In this document: positions 7,970 through 18,336 of the stretch, one piece after another
Numbering within the stretch: position 1 is the stretch's first letter
Layout of the letters: every line of letters begins with the position of its first letter
NCBI RefSeq assembly: GCF_001634285.1
Contig: NZ_CP015438.1
Location: 2,368,001 to 2,432,000 of the forward strand
DNA from: Anoxybacillus amylolyticus
Lineage (GTDB): Bacteria; Bacillota; Bacilli; Bacillales; Anoxybacillaceae
Length of the DNA: 64,000 bases
Direction of reading: 5' to 3'
Program-made: the position numbers and the translations under genes
The notes under the pieces: model-generated
The model's input: only the letters and a program-made list of their open reading frames with translations
Databases searched by the model: none
What the model was told of the DNA's origin: nothing

Positions 7970-9736
7970 TTACAGCGGCAGCGTAAACGTAAACGTTGTG
8001 CCTTCGCCAAGTTTGCTATGGACGGTGATCGTGCCTTTATGCGCTTCGACGATGTTTTTCGCAATCGCAAGACCAAGCCCTGTTCCCGAGCGGCCGCGCG
8101 TACGCGCTTTATCCGCCTTGTAAAAGCGCTCAAAGACAAACGGCAAATCGTCTTCTGGAATACCAGAGCCAGAATCTTGCACATGAACAACGACCGAATT
8201 ACCATTAATTTCCACCGTTACTTTCACGGACCCTTGCTCGTCTGTATGGCGAAGCGCGTTGTCAATTAAATTCGTTAACACTTGCTCAATGCGATCTGGG
8301 TCGATAACGACTTCCACTTCGGTTCGAAACTCGGCCGATAAATCGACACCCTTTTCTTTTGCCAAGCCTTGAAACTTGCGAATGACACGGTCGATATATG
8401 GACGAAGCTGTACTTCTTCTAAATTTAACGTAATGTGTCCTGCCTCCATGCGCGCTAAGTCTAGCAAATCGTTCACAAGCCGACCCATGCGCAGCGACTC
8501 GTCATAAATAACTTTCGCCATCTCTTTTTTCTCTTCGTCGGTCGCCGCAATATCGTCAATAATCGCCTCACTATACCCTTGCAGCATTGCGATTGGCGTG
8601 CGCAACTCATGCGATACGTTCGCTACGAAATCTTTACGCAATTTATCTAGTCTTCTCTCTTCCGTCATATCGCGCAACACCGCTACCGCCCCACGCACCG
8701 TCGTTTGGCTGTAAAGGGGGGTCATTAAAATAACCCACGTCCGTCCTTGCAACGTCAGCTCCATCGATTGCTCTTTCTCTTCGTTCACGACACGCGAAAA
8801 CAAGTCGGTCACTTGCGGTGGCAATGCCTCCATCGCTTCGCTTTCGTTTCCTTGCTCAAAATACCACGATTGCAAAAACCGCTCTGCCGGCGGATTTGTG
8901 ATTAAAATCTCACCGTCTCGATTAAACGTAATCACCCCGTCCGCCATGCTGCTTAAAATGCTTGCCAACTGCTCCTTTTCTTGATTGAGCGCATTCATGT
9001 TAAACTGAAGACGCCGCCCCATTTGATTAAACGCCATCGCCAATTCCCCAATTTCATCATGGGTTAAAATCGGGACTTTCGTATCGAATTTACCGCGCGC
9101 CACTTCAAACGCAGCTTGCCGCATTTTCCGTAGCGGTGCTGTAATGCGCGTCGATAAGAAAAAAGCAAATATCGTCGTCAACACAATCGCAATAAACGCC
9201 GCTAAAAAAATAAACTTTTTCGTCTGTTGCGTCGTATCCTCTACCGCTTTTAGCGATTGAAAAACAAACACCGCCCCTTGTTTCCCGCTCGCCGTTTCTA
9301 GCGGCACGCCGACAATAAGCCATTGGCTAGAGCCGTCTGAGGTCTGCATGGTTGGCAAATACATTTTCTTTTTCACTTGCTTTGTAAACGCTTGTTTTAG
9401 GACATCGTCTGATTCAATAAGAGAAAGCGGGATATCTTGCTGCTTCGAATGTGACGGCAAATACCAATAATGGGTTTTATCAAACATGATTATCGCTTTT
9501 GATGAGTCCCCAACAAGCGATGAAGCAATCGAGCGGGCAAGCGCTTCATCTTGCCGCTCGTGCATCACCCCCGCTACTTTCACCGCCAGCTGTGTCAATT
9601 CTTTTTCCGCCTCTTGGACGTGGTACGTTTCAAAAAATTTAAGGAGCAGCATCGTCAATACCACTAACACGCACGACACAAGCAATAAAATCGTCGCCCA
9701 TAGTTTCCCAACGACGCTTCGCCAAAACCGCATCAT
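7970..9736 (-). CDS. resE: sensor histidine kinase ResE
   Basis: A 588-residue membrane kinase pairing with ResD to sense respiratory redox state. Two transmembrane helices (about residues 12-32 and 172-192) bracket an extracellular sensor domain. They are followed by a HAMP linker (to about 245), a PAS domain (about 250-360), the HisKA helix with phospho-acceptor His in [12 protein letters not shown], and a HATPase domain with N box (LIDNALRHT), G1 [18 protein letters not shown] and G2 GTGLGLAI. The start ATG overlaps the resD stop as ATGA. Length and architecture match B. subtilis ResE. Confidence 0.95.
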   Translation of the reverse strand: MMRFWRSVVGKLWATILLLVSCVLVVLTMLLLKFFETYHVQEAEKELTQLAVKVAGVMHERQDEALARSIASSLVGDSSKAIIMFDKTHYWYLPSHSKQQDIPLSLIESDDVLKQAFTKQVKKKMYLPTMQTSDGSSQWLIVGVPLETASGKQGAVFVFQSLKAVEDTTQQTKKFIFLAAFIAIVLTTIFAFFLSTRITAPLRKMRQAAFEVARGKFDTKVPILTHDEIGELAMAFNQMGRRLQFNMNALNQEKEQLASILSSMADGVITFNRDGEILITNPPAERFLQSWYFEQGNESEAMEALPPQVTDLFSRVVNEEKEQSMELTLQGRTWVILMTPLYSQTTVRGAVAVLRDMTEERRLDKLRKDFVANVSHELRTPIAMLQGYSEAIIDDIAATDEEKKEMAKVIYDESLRMGRLVNDLLDLARMEAGHITLNLEEVQLRPYIDRVIRKFQGLAKEKGVDLSAEFRTEVEVVIDPDRIEQVLTNLIDNALRHTDEQGSVKVTVEINGNSVVVHVQDSGSGIPEDDLPFVFERFYKADKARTRGRSGTGLGLAIAKNIVEAHKGTITVHSKLGEGTTFTFTLPL

Positions 9737-10449
9737 TCACTCACAACCTCAAACTTATAGCCAACTCCCCAAACAGTAACAATCATTTTTGCCGCTGCTG
9801 GCGATACTTTATTTAATTTTTCGCGAAGACGCTTAATGTGCGTATCGACTGTCCGTAAATCGCCAAAAAATTCATAATGCCATACTTCTTTCAACAACTG
9901 CTCTCGGTCGAACACTTTATCCGGTGATTTTGCTAAAAATAGAAGCAATTCATACTCTTTTGGTGTTAGACTTACTTCTTTTCCGTCCGCCGTCACACGA
10001 TGCGCATCATTGTCAATAGTTAAATGCGGGAAAACGAGCACATCTTTTGCGGTTGTGTCCGCTTGAACGTACGTCGCATTCGCCGCACGGCGCAACAATG
10101 CTTTGACGCGCAGTACAACCTCGCGCGGGCTGAACGGCTTGACGATATAGTCGTCTGTTCCCGCTTCAAATCCTTGCACGCGGTTTGCTTCCTCGCCTTT
10201 TGCTGTTAACATAATAATCGGCGTCGCTTTCTTTTCGCGAATTTCTTTGCATACTTCCACTCCATCTTTTCCTGGAAGCATTAAATCAAGCAAAATCAAA
10301 TCATATTCATTTTCGAGCGCTTTTTTAAGCGCCATGTCGCCTGTTTCGGCTTCATCAATGACATACTCTTCGCGCTCTAGGTACATTTTTAATAAGCGGC
10401 GAATGCGCTCTTCGTCATCAACAACTAAAATTTTCACTTGTTTATCCAT
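9733..10449 (-). CDS. resD: response regulator ResD (OmpR family)
   Basis: About 238 residues: a receiver domain with acidic pocket (VDDEE), phospho-acceptor Asp in LLDLMLPG, the switch Thr in MLTAKG and Lys in VKPFSPRE, then an OmpR-type winged helix ([23 protein letters not shown]). ResD activates resABC, fermentation and nitrate respiration genes when oxygen is low. The ATG at 10449 sits nine bases after GGGAGG; a preceding in-frame ATG abuts that site and is disfavoured. It is followed directly by resE. Confidence 0.95.
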   Translation of the reverse strand: MDKQVKILVVDDEERIRRLLKMYLEREEYVIDEAETGDMALKKALENEYDLILLDLMLPGKDGVEVCKEIREKKATPIIMLTAKGEEANRVQGFEAGTDDYIVKPFSPREVVLRVKALLRRAANATYVQADTTAKDVLVFPHLTIDNDAHRVTADGKEVSLTPKEYELLLFLAKSPDKVFDREQLLKEVWHYEFFGDLRTVDTHIKRLREKLNKVSPAAAKMIVTVWGVGYKFEVVSE

Positions 10450-10534
10450 ATAGAACATCCTCCCTCGTTCACTATTTTACAAAAACTGAAACCGTTTATC
10501 TACAAATATTACTGAAATAACAGTAAAAGGCATA

Positions 10535-10569
10535 GAAAAGAGGACATCTCTATGAGATATCCCCCTTTA
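10535..10569 (-). terminator. terminator-like hairpin between resC and resD
   Basis: On the minus strand GGATATCTC and GAGATGTCC form a stem with a three-base loop, followed by TCTTTTCT. It begins within the last codons of resC. It probably ends or thins the resABC message, leaving resDE partly dependent on its own promoter, as described for B. subtilis. Confidence 0.6.
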
Positions 10570-11757
10570 AGACCCTGCATACGAGTGCAAGCCGGCAATG
10601 ACAAGATTGACCGCCACAAGGTTAAACATAATAATGGCAAAGCCAATGACCGCAAGCCATGCCGATTTCTCCCCGTGCCATCCGCGCGATAAGCGGAGAT
10701 GTAAAAAGGCTGCGTAAAAGAGCCACGTAATAAGCGCCCATACTTCTTTCGGATCCCAACCCCAAAAACGCGTCCACGCAATTTGCGCCCAAATCATGGC
10801 GAAAATAAGCGCACCGAGCGTAAACACAGGAAATCCAATCGCCACTGCCCGATAGCTAATTTCGTCCGTTAAATCTAAGTTGACGTTTTTCACAAGCGGC
10901 TGAATAGCAGCAGCAACCCGCTTTCGCAGCACAAGACGCAACAATAAATAAAGCGCCGTACCGCCAATCAATGACCAAATGACCGTGTTTAACTTTTTCG
11001 CATTAATGATCGCCGGCATTTCGACAAGCGGCTGCATGCGGTCTTTGCTTTCTTTCTCTAATGTTCCTTTATGCGGGCCAACAAGCGCTGGCAGCTCATA
11101 AATCGCCTCTGTTTTCTTCCCGTTTTTATCGATCCATTGAAACTTCGCTTCGTAATCTGCAATGGCAAATGCGCTTGAAACGCCAACAAAGCCAAGCGTC
11201 GTAATTAAACAAAACAACACGAACTCCAACCAAAACGTGCGTTTGCTCGGTTTTGACTGGTCAACAACGCGAATTAAATAAATAAGCCCTGCCGCAAAAC
11301 TGACTGCTAAAATTGCTTCCCCTGCTGCTGCTGTCGTGACGTGAATTTTTAGCCAATCGCTTTGCAACGCTGGAATAAGTGGGGTAATTTCCCGCGGAAA
11401 CATGCTCGCATAAGCGATGACAAGAAGCGCGACAGGCAACGTAAATACACCGAGAATGGCAGTTTTATAAATAAAATAAATGATGATAAACGCTGCAACA
11501 AGCATCATGCCAAAAAATGTCGTGAACTCGAATAAGTTGCTGACGGGCGCATGCCCTGCTGCCATCCAACGAGTAATAAAATATCCTAGCTGTGCAATAA
11601 ACCCTAAAATCGTAATAACGATCCCGATTGTCGCCCAGCGGTTTGTTCGCTCTTTCCCCTTTTTCTCACGAATTGTTCCACCAAAAAAGAACGTTCCGAT
11701 TAAATAAAGAACGAATGCAATATAGAGCAGCGTACTACTAAGTTGTACCAAGCTCAT
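10567..11757 (-). CDS. resC: cytochrome c biogenesis protein ResC (CcsA family)
   Basis: About 396 residues with many membrane spans and the haem-handling tryptophan-rich motif [12 protein letters not shown] near residue 335, the hallmark of the CcsA/CcmC/CcmF superfamily. With ResB it forms the system II haem translocase/cytochrome c synthase. The ATG at 11757 follows a GGGGGG run at proper distance; the frame extends eight codons further without a better site. The start overlaps the resB end by 20 bases. Confidence 0.95.
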   Translation of the reverse strand: MSLVQLSSTLLYIAFVLYLIGTFFFGGTIREKKGKERTNRWATIGIVITILGFIAQLGYFITRWMAAGHAPVSNLFEFTTFFGMMLVAAFIIIYFIYKTAILGVFTLPVALLVIAYASMFPREITPLIPALQSDWLKIHVTTAAAGEAILAVSFAAGLIYLIRVVDQSKPSKRTFWLEFVLFCLITTLGFVGVSSAFAIADYEAKFQWIDKNGKKTEAIYELPALVGPHKGTLEKESKDRMQPLVEMPAIINAKKLNTVIWSLIGGTALYLLLRLVLRKRVAAAIQPLVKNVNLDLTDEISYRAVAIGFPVFTLGALIFAMIWAQIAWTRFWGWDPKEVWALITWLFYAAFLHLRLSRGWHGEKSAWLAVIGFAIIMFNLVAVNLVIAGLHSYAGS

Positions 11758-13387
11758 TCCCCCCTTGTGCTTTCTTTGCAATTTCGGCTTGATCGATTGG
11801 CATCATAATGTCTGTCCCATCAATAACTGCTTGAATTTCTCGTTTAAGCCCGAACCAGTTTTTATTCGTATGCGCAGCAAGCCATACTTCCCCGTTCGTC
11901 CGCTTCAGCCAAATGCGGCGATGGTTCCAATACATTCCTTGGATAAGTCCAATCATGAAAACCGTCCCTCCAATTCCTAACACCCATAGCGTCAAATCAC
12001 GGCGCACCGTTAGGGCGGAGACATTTCGCGTATCAATGCCAGCGAACGCCATTTTATATTTGTTGTTGCCAAACGGCTCAATCGTTTGGCGGATCGCGAC
12101 AAAACTTACTTCTCCTTTTGGTTTATCCGGTGTATACATTTTAAAGACAAAGGCTGGATTGTTTGGCACTCTCGATTTTGTGTTTGGATTCCCATCGTCA
12201 TCAAAATAAAAATCTGGGAAGTAACTTAATAGCTCGACACGGTAGCCGTTACCTAAATCATATTTCTCCTTCGGCTGCAATAAATCAACAGTAATCATCC
12301 CAAATGATTTGCTCGTCTGTTTATCAATAAGCGAAAACGACATGCTTTTTAACTCATTTAGCTTAAAATCCACTTGGTATAACGCATAATGATCGTATTT
12401 CAGCGGCTCGTTGACACGAATCTTATATTCTTTTATTTTTTTCAATTTCGGCTCCTCGCCAGCGATAACCGGACCGACGCGCTTATAAAGCACCGCTTTC
12501 GTTTCATATGTTTTCGCAACCATTCCGCTGCCAACACGGTCAATCGCTGCGTTAAATACAGCGTTTTCTTTTCCTTTTTGATAGGTTTCAAACGTGAATT
12601 TTTCATTTTTTAAAAAATATTCGCCGTTCGTTCCCGGAATTTCTTTCGTTTCCCCTTCGCGAATCCATAACACTTTATCGACGTACATTCCTGGTACGAA
12701 ACGAAGCATTGCCCCGATTAAGAAAATAATAAGTCCGATATGGTTGACGTACGGGCCCCAACGCGAAAAGCGCCCTTTTTCGGCAAGAATATTACCGTTT
12801 TCTTCTCGAATATGATAACGACGTTTGGCAAGCCGCTCCTTGATCGTTTCCAACAGGTGATCATCCGCTATCTTTGTCGCGCTAAATAACCGTTGACGGC
12901 GCAAAAAGGAGTCGTGGCGCGTCACTCCTTGATTGTTAAGCGCACGATAGAGGGGAATCACCCGGTCTAAGCTACAAATCACAAGTGAAACGCCAATCAG
13001 CGCAATCAATAGCATGTACCACCATGAGCCGTATAAATTGTCAAAGCCAAGTTCATAGTACAATTTTCCAGCCCAACCGTACTCCTCTTCATAATATTGC
13101 GCCGGTGTCACGTTCGGCGGCAAATACATTTTTTGCGGAAAAATCGTTCCAATAGCCGAGGCAATTAACGTAATGACAATGAGCCACACGCCTACTTTTA
13201 CGGATGAGAAGAAATTCCAAATTTTATCAATTGTCGTTTTATTATATGTTTGCGAACGGCGGGCACTTCCTTCATAACGCATGTCCAATAGTGGTTTTTC
13301 GACTTCTTCCAACGGTTTCCCGCACGCTTCGCAAAAAGCAGTACCATATGGGTTGACATGTCCACATTCACATTTTACTTGTTCCAT
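11738..13387 (-). CDS. resB: cytochrome c biogenesis protein ResB
   Basis: A 549-residue membrane protein, partner of ResC in haem delivery to apocytochrome c outside the membrane. It opens with a short zinc-ribbon-like segment (CECGH then CEACG, four cysteines in the first 22 residues). Then come three N-terminal membrane helices (near 75, 125 and 215), a large extracytoplasmic domain, and a final helix near residue 485, as in the ResB/Ccs1 family. It starts at an ATG 12 bases after the resA stop. Nothing appears broken. Confidence 0.94.
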   Translation of the reverse strand: MEQVKCECGHVNPYGTAFCEACGKPLEEVEKPLLDMRYEGSARRSQTYNKTTIDKIWNFFSSVKVGVWLIVITLIASAIGTIFPQKMYLPPNVTPAQYYEEEYGWAGKLYYELGFDNLYGSWWYMLLIALIGVSLVICSLDRVIPLYRALNNQGVTRHDSFLRRQRLFSATKIADDHLLETIKERLAKRRYHIREENGNILAEKGRFSRWGPYVNHIGLIIFLIGAMLRFVPGMYVDKVLWIREGETKEIPGTNGEYFLKNEKFTFETYQKGKENAVFNAAIDRVGSGMVAKTYETKAVLYKRVGPVIAGEEPKLKKIKEYKIRVNEPLKYDHYALYQVDFKLNELKSMSFSLIDKQTSKSFGMITVDLLQPKEKYDLGNGYRVELLSYFPDFYFDDDGNPNTKSRVPNNPAFVFKMYTPDKPKGEVSFVAIRQTIEPFGNNKYKMAFAGIDTRNVSALTVRRDLTLWVLGIGGTVFMIGLIQGMYWNHRRIWLKRTNGEVWLAAHTNKNWFGLKREIQAVIDGTDIMMPIDQAEIAKKAQGGNELGTT

Positions 13388-13399
13388 TTGAAAAACTCC

Positions 13400-13921
13400 C
13401 TACGGTTTAATGCTTTCCATGTATTGGTTCACTTTTTCTTCTGTCATCGTTCCAGTAATAATCGCTTGAATTTTGCCGTTTTTATCGATTAAAAACGTCG
13501 TCGGCAATGGGTCGATTTCATAGGCGTTCATTACTTGGTCTTCACGGTCAATGACGACTGGAAATGTTAACCCGAACCGATCGACAAACTTTTGCACGCT
13601 TAACTTTGGTTCGCCAACGTTGACTGCCAGCACCTCAACACCTTGCTGTTTATACACTTTATACTGTTCATTAATGAACGGCATTTCCCGTTCACACGGC
13701 TTGCACCACGTCCCCCAGAAGTTTAAAAATACCCCTTTGCCGCGATAGTCTGACAGACGATGTTTTTTTCCATTCAAATCGGTGAGCACAAAATCCGGAG
13801 CGGTTGCCCCCACTTTAATTTCCGTTTTTTCGGTAAAAAAATTCGAATAAATTGTATACCCAACAGCGGCTAACAAAAGCAATAAAATAACCGCCCGCAT
13901 TACAAATCGCTGTTTTTTCAT
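13400..13921 (-). CDS. resA: membrane-anchored thiol-disulfide oxidoreductase ResA
   Basis: A 173-residue thioredoxin-fold protein with one N-terminal membrane anchor (residues 8-26) and the active site WGTWCKPCERE near residue 77. It reduces the haem-binding CXXC cysteines of apocytochrome c before haem ligation. The CKPC dipeptide differs from the CEPC usual in the best-studied homologue, a minor change. First gene of resABC. Confidence 0.95.
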   Translation of the reverse strand: MKKQRFVMRAVILLLLLAAVGYTIYSNFFTEKTEIKVGATAPDFVLTDLNGKKHRLSDYRGKGVFLNFWGTWCKPCEREMPFINEQYKVYKQQGVEVLAVNVGEPKLSVQKFVDRFGLTFPVVIDREDQVMNAYEIDPLPTTFLIDKNGKIQAIITGTMTEEKVNQYMESIKP

Positions 13922-14015
13922 CTAACAACTCTCCCATAACGAAAAATATACCATTTTTCATTATAGCAATATTCACTACGCTCATAATGAAAATTATGTG
14001 AAGATTATGTGACAA

Positions 14016-14163
14016 ACACGAAAAGCGCAGGCAACTGTCTAGCCCCGACAGGCGCTGGAAGACCGGCGAGGAGGCTGTCGCCGCCGCATCGGGGCTGAAG
14101 CGTCCCGAGGGGCTAGGAGCCGCAGCTAGACAACACGAAAAGCGCAGGCGACTGTCTAGCCCC
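14016..14163. repeat. GC-rich structured repeat with 31-base direct repeats at its ends
   Basis: A 31-base block starting ACACGAAAAGCGCAGGC occurs at 14016-14046 and again at 14133-14163 with one mismatch. Between them are matched arms: TGTCTAGC (14036-14043) with GCTAGACA (14125-14132), AGCCCCGA (14041-14048) with TCGGGGCT (14089-14096), and TAGCCCC (14040-14046) with GGGGCTA (14109-14115). The segment is clearly richer in GC than its surroundings and ends exactly at the rluB stop codon. It resembles small dispersed elements known in Geobacillus-type genomes; no ORF of note. Confidence 0.75.
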
Positions 14164-14901
14164 TTATACACGCGCATGTTCGCCAGATAACGCAAGCGCC
14201 CGCAATTGCTTCACTTCATGCGGCGTTAACTCGCGATAGTCGCCAGGGTTTAACCCTTTTAAATCAAGAAACGCATACCGTTCCCGCTTTAATTTCGTCA
14301 CTTGGCAACCAATCGCTTCAAACATGCGGCGCACTTGGCGGTTTCGCCCTTCGTGAATTCGGACTTCGATAATCGCTGTTTTCTTCCGTTTATCGAGTGA
14401 AAGCATTTTCACTTTTGCCGGTGCGGTCATGCCGTCTTCGAGCATAATCCCTTTTTCTAGTTGCTTGAGTTGCTCTCTTCTTGGAATCCCTTTTACTTTC
14501 GCCACGTACACTTTATCGATTTCATAGCGCGGATGCATTAAAAGGTTCGCAAAGTCGCCGTCATTTGTCAAAAGCAACAGCCCCGACGTATCATAATCAA
14601 GCCGCCCAATCGGATAAATGCGCTGACGCAACTCTTTAAAAAAGTCGGTCACCACTTTCCTTCCTTTGTCATCTTTCACGCTCGAAATGACTCCGCGCGG
14701 TTTATAAAAAAGATAATACACCGGTTCTTCTCTCTCCACCGGGATGCTGTCTACTTCAATTTTATCTTGCGGACCTACTTTCACGCCAAGTTCGGTCACG
14801 ATTTTGCCGTTTACTTTCACTTTTCCTTGTAAAATGAGCTCTTCTGCCTTTCTTCTCGATGCAATGCCTGCATGGGCAATTACTTTTTGCAATCGTTCCA
14901 T
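14164..14901 (-). CDS. rluB: 23S rRNA pseudouridine synthase (RluB family)
   Basis: About 245 residues: an N-terminal S4 RNA-binding domain (MERLQKVIAHAG, ASRRKAEELI) and a RsuA/RluB catalytic domain with the Asp of GRLDYDTSG and the KVYVAKVKG and EGRNRQVRRM motifs. It modifies a uridine in 23S rRNA helix 89. Two adjacent ATGs follow the GAGGTG site; the second (14901) has better spacing and matches the family N-terminus. Same position, between spmB and resA, as in B. subtilis. Its stop codon abuts the repeat at 14016-14163. Confidence 0.93.
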   Translation of the reverse strand: MERLQKVIAHAGIASRRKAEELILQGKVKVNGKIVTELGVKVGPQDKIEVDSIPVEREEPVYYLFYKPRGVISSVKDDKGRKVVTDFFKELRQRIYPIGRLDYDTSGLLLLTNDGDFANLLMHPRYEIDKVYVAKVKGIPRREQLKQLEKGIMLEDGMTAPAKVKMLSLDKRKKTAIIEVRIHEGRNRQVRRMFEAIGCQVTKLKRERYAFLDLKGLNPGDYRELTPHEVKQLRALALSGEHARV

Positions 14902-15016
14902 CATTTTCACCTCATCACTCATCTTACTCTTTTCGACAAAAAGATACAAGCATACAGCCTACTTTTATCATACAATAGTTCCTTTTCGAAACAAAAAAGC
15001 AACCGCCACCGGTTGC

Positions 15017-15553
15017 TTACTTCCCAAACACAAACAATACGATGAAAAAAGAGATAATAAAGCTTAAAATGTCCGCTAATACCCCGACTTTTAACGCATC
15101 CCCCATTTTTTTTATGCCGACAGCGCCAAAGTAAACAGTTAAGACGTACAACGTCGTTTCAGTGCTCCCTTGAATCGTTGAAGCAAGCCGCCCGATAAAA
15201 GAATCTGGTCCGTATGTCGCAATAAGGTCAGTCGTCATGCCTAAAGCGGCAGTGCCAGAAATCGTCCGAACGATTGCTAGTGGAACAACTTCCGGCGGCA
15301 TCCCGATTGCCTCGACTAACGGCTTAATTCCCCTCATCAAATAGTCAAGCGCACCGGACGCACGAAAAATCGACACCGACACAAGCATGCCAACTAAATA
15401 CGGAATAATGGAAAACGCGATTTGGATGCCTTCTTTCCCTCCCTCGACAAACGATTCATACGTCGGTACGCGTTTCCACGTCCCGTATAACAAAATAAAC
15501 CCGATAACGGTTGGAATAAGCCAAAGCGAAATCCATTGCACAAGCGCCATCAT
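15017..15553 (-). CDS. spmB: spore maturation protein B
   Basis: A 178-residue multi-span membrane protein of the nucleoside-recognition/gate-domain family (SpmB). Together with SpmA and DacB it is needed for proper spore core dehydration. The conserved VVPLAIVRTISGTAALGM segment lies mid-protein. It overlaps spmA by four bases and is the last gene of dacB-spmA-spmB. Confidence 0.93.
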   Translation of the reverse strand: MMALVQWISLWLIPTVIGFILLYGTWKRVPTYESFVEGGKEGIQIAFSIIPYLVGMLVSVSIFRASGALDYLMRGIKPLVEAIGMPPEVVPLAIVRTISGTAALGMTTDLIATYGPDSFIGRLASTIQGSTETTLYVLTVYFGAVGIKKMGDALKVGVLADILSFIISFFIVLFVFGK

Positions 15554-16143
15554 TGCTTCCCACCTCGCGTCCGTTTCCAGTAATAATACCGGTCAATAAA
15601 AATCGCACCAATCGTCGCTAATAAGGAAGCGATAAACGTCGTACCAATAATTTCCCCTGGCGACGCCGAACCGTAGGTCATGCGAATCGAAATGACGGTT
15701 GCAGGAATAAGGGTAATTCCTGACGTATTCATCGCTAAAAACGTAACCATCGACCGGCTTGCTGTCTCGCGATTTCTGTTTAGCTTTTTCAATTCTTCCA
15801 TCGCTTTAATGCCAAGCGGGGTAGCCGCATTGCCAAGCCCGAACATATTCGCAATCATATTCGAAACGATGTAACCGAGCGCCGGATGATCTTTCGGCAC
15901 TTCCGGAAACAGCCGGCGCACAAGTGGGGTAAACAAACGAGCAAGCTTCGCAAGCAATCCTGCATCTTCGGCAATTTTCATCAATCCGAGCCAAAACACT
16001 AAAATGCTAATCATCCCAATGCTAATCGTCACCGCTTCTTTGGCACTTTTAAAAATCGCTTCATTTACTTCTTCCATCGTGCCGTTTATCGCCGCAAAAA
16101 CAATACCGATAAGCGCCATGACTGCCCAAATCAAATTAACCAT
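15550..16143 (-). CDS. spmA: spore maturation protein A
   Basis: About 197 residues, hydrophobic, with the SpmA signatures FGLGNAATPLGIKAMEE and TFLAMNTSGITLIPATVISIR (split here by eye) in the second half. The ATG at 16143 is taken because family members begin MVN-IW; AGGTG nine bases upstream serves it. Four codons upstream is a GTG that is less likely. The start lies inside the 3' end of dacB (8-base overlap). Confidence 0.93.
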   Translation of the reverse strand: MVNLIWAVMALIGIVFAAINGTMEEVNEAIFKSAKEAVTISIGMISILVFWLGLMKIAEDAGLLAKLARLFTPLVRRLFPEVPKDHPALGYIVSNMIANMFGLGNAATPLGIKAMEELKKLNRNRETASRSMVTFLAMNTSGITLIPATVISIRMTYGSASPGEIIGTTFIASLLATIGAIFIDRYYYWKRTRGGKQ

Positions 16144-17275
16144 CGTGCCCAACACCTAAAAAGAACACAAGTTTCCAAATGGAAGCGTTCGTTTGTTTGC
16201 TCTGGCTCTGCTTATACAAAAGTGGTACTTCATCGACCGGTTGTCCATCTAAATATAGCACTGCTTTTCCAACAACGATCGGAATAAGCGCTCGCTCTTC
16301 TTTCCATTGTTTTTTTGGACGAAGAAGATGAATACGCACACGCAATTTTTCCATTTCGTCTTTTTTGACTGGATATACTAAATCGCGAGATGCTTGCAGA
16401 TGGTTTCGATAAAACTTGTCGTTTACACGTTTCCCGATTCGCTCTTTACTTACTTTCGCAAGCACATAATGGTCAAATCCGTATTCGTACATGGAAATAT
16501 GGTCGTTCCAATCATCAGGGGCGTTGAGTGTCACAGCGATTAATTCTAGACCGTCTTTTTCTGCACTCGTCACAAGCGTCCGTTTGGCCCGTTTCGTATA
16601 GCCTGTTTTTCCGCCTGTACAATATTCGTACAAGTTCGTTAACAATTTGTTTTTATTGCGCCAGATCCGATCCCAATTTTCATCCGGATTCGGAGCACGA
16701 TATACTTTCGTACCGGAAATTTTTCGAAACGTTTTGTTATGCATCGCATAGCGCATTAATAGCGCCATATCATAAGCGGTCGAATAATGATTTTCCGCAT
16801 CGTCAAGCCCGTGTGGATTGGCAAAATGCGTGTCGCGCATCCCGATTTCGGCTGCTTTTTGGTTCATTAAAAACACAAAGCCTTCCATACTGCCGCCGAC
16901 ATGTTCCGCAATCGCCACAGCAGCATCGTTCCCTGAACGGAGCATAAGCCCATAGACGAGGTCGCGTAATTTAATTTTTTCCCCTTCTTTCAAATATATG
17001 GAAGAACCTTCCGCTCGTACCGCGCGGGCGCTTACCGTCACTGTTTCATCTAGTTTCCCTGACTCAATCGCCAAAATGGCCGTCATAATTTTTGTAATGC
17101 TGGCAATGCGTCGCTTCGTATGGGCGTCTTTTTCAAACAATACTCGCCCTGACGTCTGTTCCATTAAAATCGCGCTTTGCGCGCTGACGTCTTGCGCTTT
17201 GGTCCGCTGCGGAATGCATGAAAAAATCATTGCCAGCATCACAATGCAAGCAAGCAACCGTTTCCTTTGCCGCAT
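16136..17275 (-). CDS. dacB: sporulation D-alanyl-D-alanine carboxypeptidase DacB (PBP5*)
   Basis: A 379-residue secreted penicillin-binding protein. A signal peptide (about residues 1-27) precedes the peptidase S11 domain with catalytic SITK near residue 60, SGND near 113 and the KTG box GGKTGYT near 218. It trims cortex peptide side chains in the developing spore. Being first in front of spmA and spmB fits the B. subtilis operon. The ATG has GGGATGGGG upstream. Confidence 0.94.
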   Translation of the reverse strand: MRQRKRLLACIVMLAMIFSCIPQRTKAQDVSAQSAILMEQTSGRVLFEKDAHTKRRIASITKIMTAILAIESGKLDETVTVSARAVRAEGSSIYLKEGEKIKLRDLVYGLMLRSGNDAAVAIAEHVGGSMEGFVFLMNQKAAEIGMRDTHFANPHGLDDAENHYSTAYDMALLMRYAMHNKTFRKISGTKVYRAPNPDENWDRIWRNKNKLLTNLYEYCTGGKTGYTKRAKRTLVTSAEKDGLELIAVTLNAPDDWNDHISMYEYGFDHYVLAKVSKERIGKRVNDKFYRNHLQASRDLVYPVKKDEMEKLRVRIHLLRPKKQWKEERALIPIVVGKAVLYLDGQPVDEVPLLYKQSQSKQTNASIWKLVFFLGVGHDG

Positions 17276-17338
17276 GTAACCCCATCCCTTTTGCTGTTTT
17301 GTACAAGTGTATGCGGAAAAAAAGGGGATATGCGTAAA

Positions 17339-17366
17339 AGCAGGAAGAAGAGGATTCTTCCCACTT
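17339..17366 (-). terminator. possible terminator after sodF
   Basis: On the minus strand GGAAGAA and TTCTTCC pair around a short loop, followed by TGCTTTTAC, nine bases past the sodF stop. The stem is imperfect, so this is a weak call. Confidence 0.4.
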
Positions 17367-17374
17367 TTTACATT

Positions 17375-18259
17375 TTAAAATGGTTGCCATCGAAGACGCC
17401 GCGCCTGCTCAAATCGTTGCTCAACATCACGCCAGTTGACAACGTTCCAAAAGCTGTTAATGTAAGCAGCACGGTCGTTTTTATATTGCAAATAATACGC
17501 ATGTTCCCACACATCAAGAACAAGCAGCGGAATCGTATCCCATTGCGTCATTAGTTGATGTTTTTCTGTCTGCAAAATTTCTAACCGATGGGCACGTGGC
17601 GACCAGACAAGAATGGCCCATCCGACTCCTTCTACTTTTTTCGCTGCTTCGGTAAAATGGTTTTTAAAACGGGCAACGCTGCCGAAATTTGTTTTGATTT
17701 GTTCAAGCAATGCCCCTTTTGGCTCGCCACCGCCTTTTGGCGTCATGTTATACCAAAAAATTGTATGCAAATAATGACCAGAGCCGTGAAATGCCGCTTC
17801 GCGCTCCCAATGGATGAGCAGTTCGTAATCGTTCGTTTCACGCGCCGTTTCCATCATTTTTTCCGCCTTATTCAATCCGTCGACATAACTTTGATGGTGC
17901 TTCGTATGATGGAGGTACATAATTTCCCCAGAGATATGCGGTTCTAACGCATCATAACGGTACGGTAGCGGTGGCAGCGTATGTGTGCCAGCAGTGCGTT
18001 CAAGCCCTTGTTCCATTTCACTTCTTTCGTCAGTTGCTCGTTCTTCTACGAGCGAAATACGTTGCACTGTTTTTTCATAAAGCGATGCAACGATCGCTTC
18101 CACCTCTTTCACCGCTTCTTCCGTCCATCCCCCTTCGTGTGAAGAAAGATACGTGAGCAGCTCCTCCACCTCCCCGCGCATGTCGCTTCGTTCTGCTAAC
18201 TGACTCATCCATTCCATGACTTCATGCACATATTGCTCAAACAGTTCCTGCTGTTCCAT
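17375..18259 (-). CDS. sodF: superoxide dismutase [Fe/Mn] with N-terminal extension (SodF-like)
   Basis: About 294 residues. Residues from about 95 on form a complete Fe/Mn superoxide dismutase: LPPLPYRYDALEPHI opening, metal ligands in MYLHHTKHH, AAFHGSGHYLH, and DVWEHAYY. The first 90 residues are an acidic, probably helical extension not found in ordinary SodA and reminiscent of B. subtilis SodF. No secretion signal is evident, so it is probably cytoplasmic. The ATG at 18259 has GGAGGAG nine bases upstream; nearby GTG and TTG are worse. It lies between the dacB operon and a regulator gene, a place where B. subtilis has no sod gene. Confidence 0.9.
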   Translation of the reverse strand: MEQQELFEQYVHEVMEWMSQLAERSDMRGEVEELLTYLSSHEGGWTEEAVKEVEAIVASLYEKTVQRISLVEERATDERSEMEQGLERTAGTHTLPPLPYRYDALEPHISGEIMYLHHTKHHQSYVDGLNKAEKMMETARETNDYELLIHWEREAAFHGSGHYLHTIFWYNMTPKGGGEPKGALLEQIKTNFGSVARFKNHFTEAAKKVEGVGWAILVWSPRAHRLEILQTEKHQLMTQWDTIPLLVLDVWEHAYYLQYKNDRAAYINSFWNVVNWRDVEQRFEQARRLRWQPF

Positions 18260-18336
18260 CACCAATCTCCTCCTTCTTTATCCGCCATTATCGTATGAAG
18301 GATAGGAGAAAATCGTTCTTGTCCTTATGAAACGAT

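Noticed and set aside
11738-13387. Zinc-ribbon N-terminus of ResB as a novel fusion
   Set aside because: Four cysteines at the N-terminus appear usual for Bacillus ResB as far as I recall, so it is not treated as new.
14016-14163. Possible CRISPR array from two near-identical 31-base repeats
   Set aside because: Only two copies, the inner segment is itself structured and longer than a spacer, and no cas genes are near.
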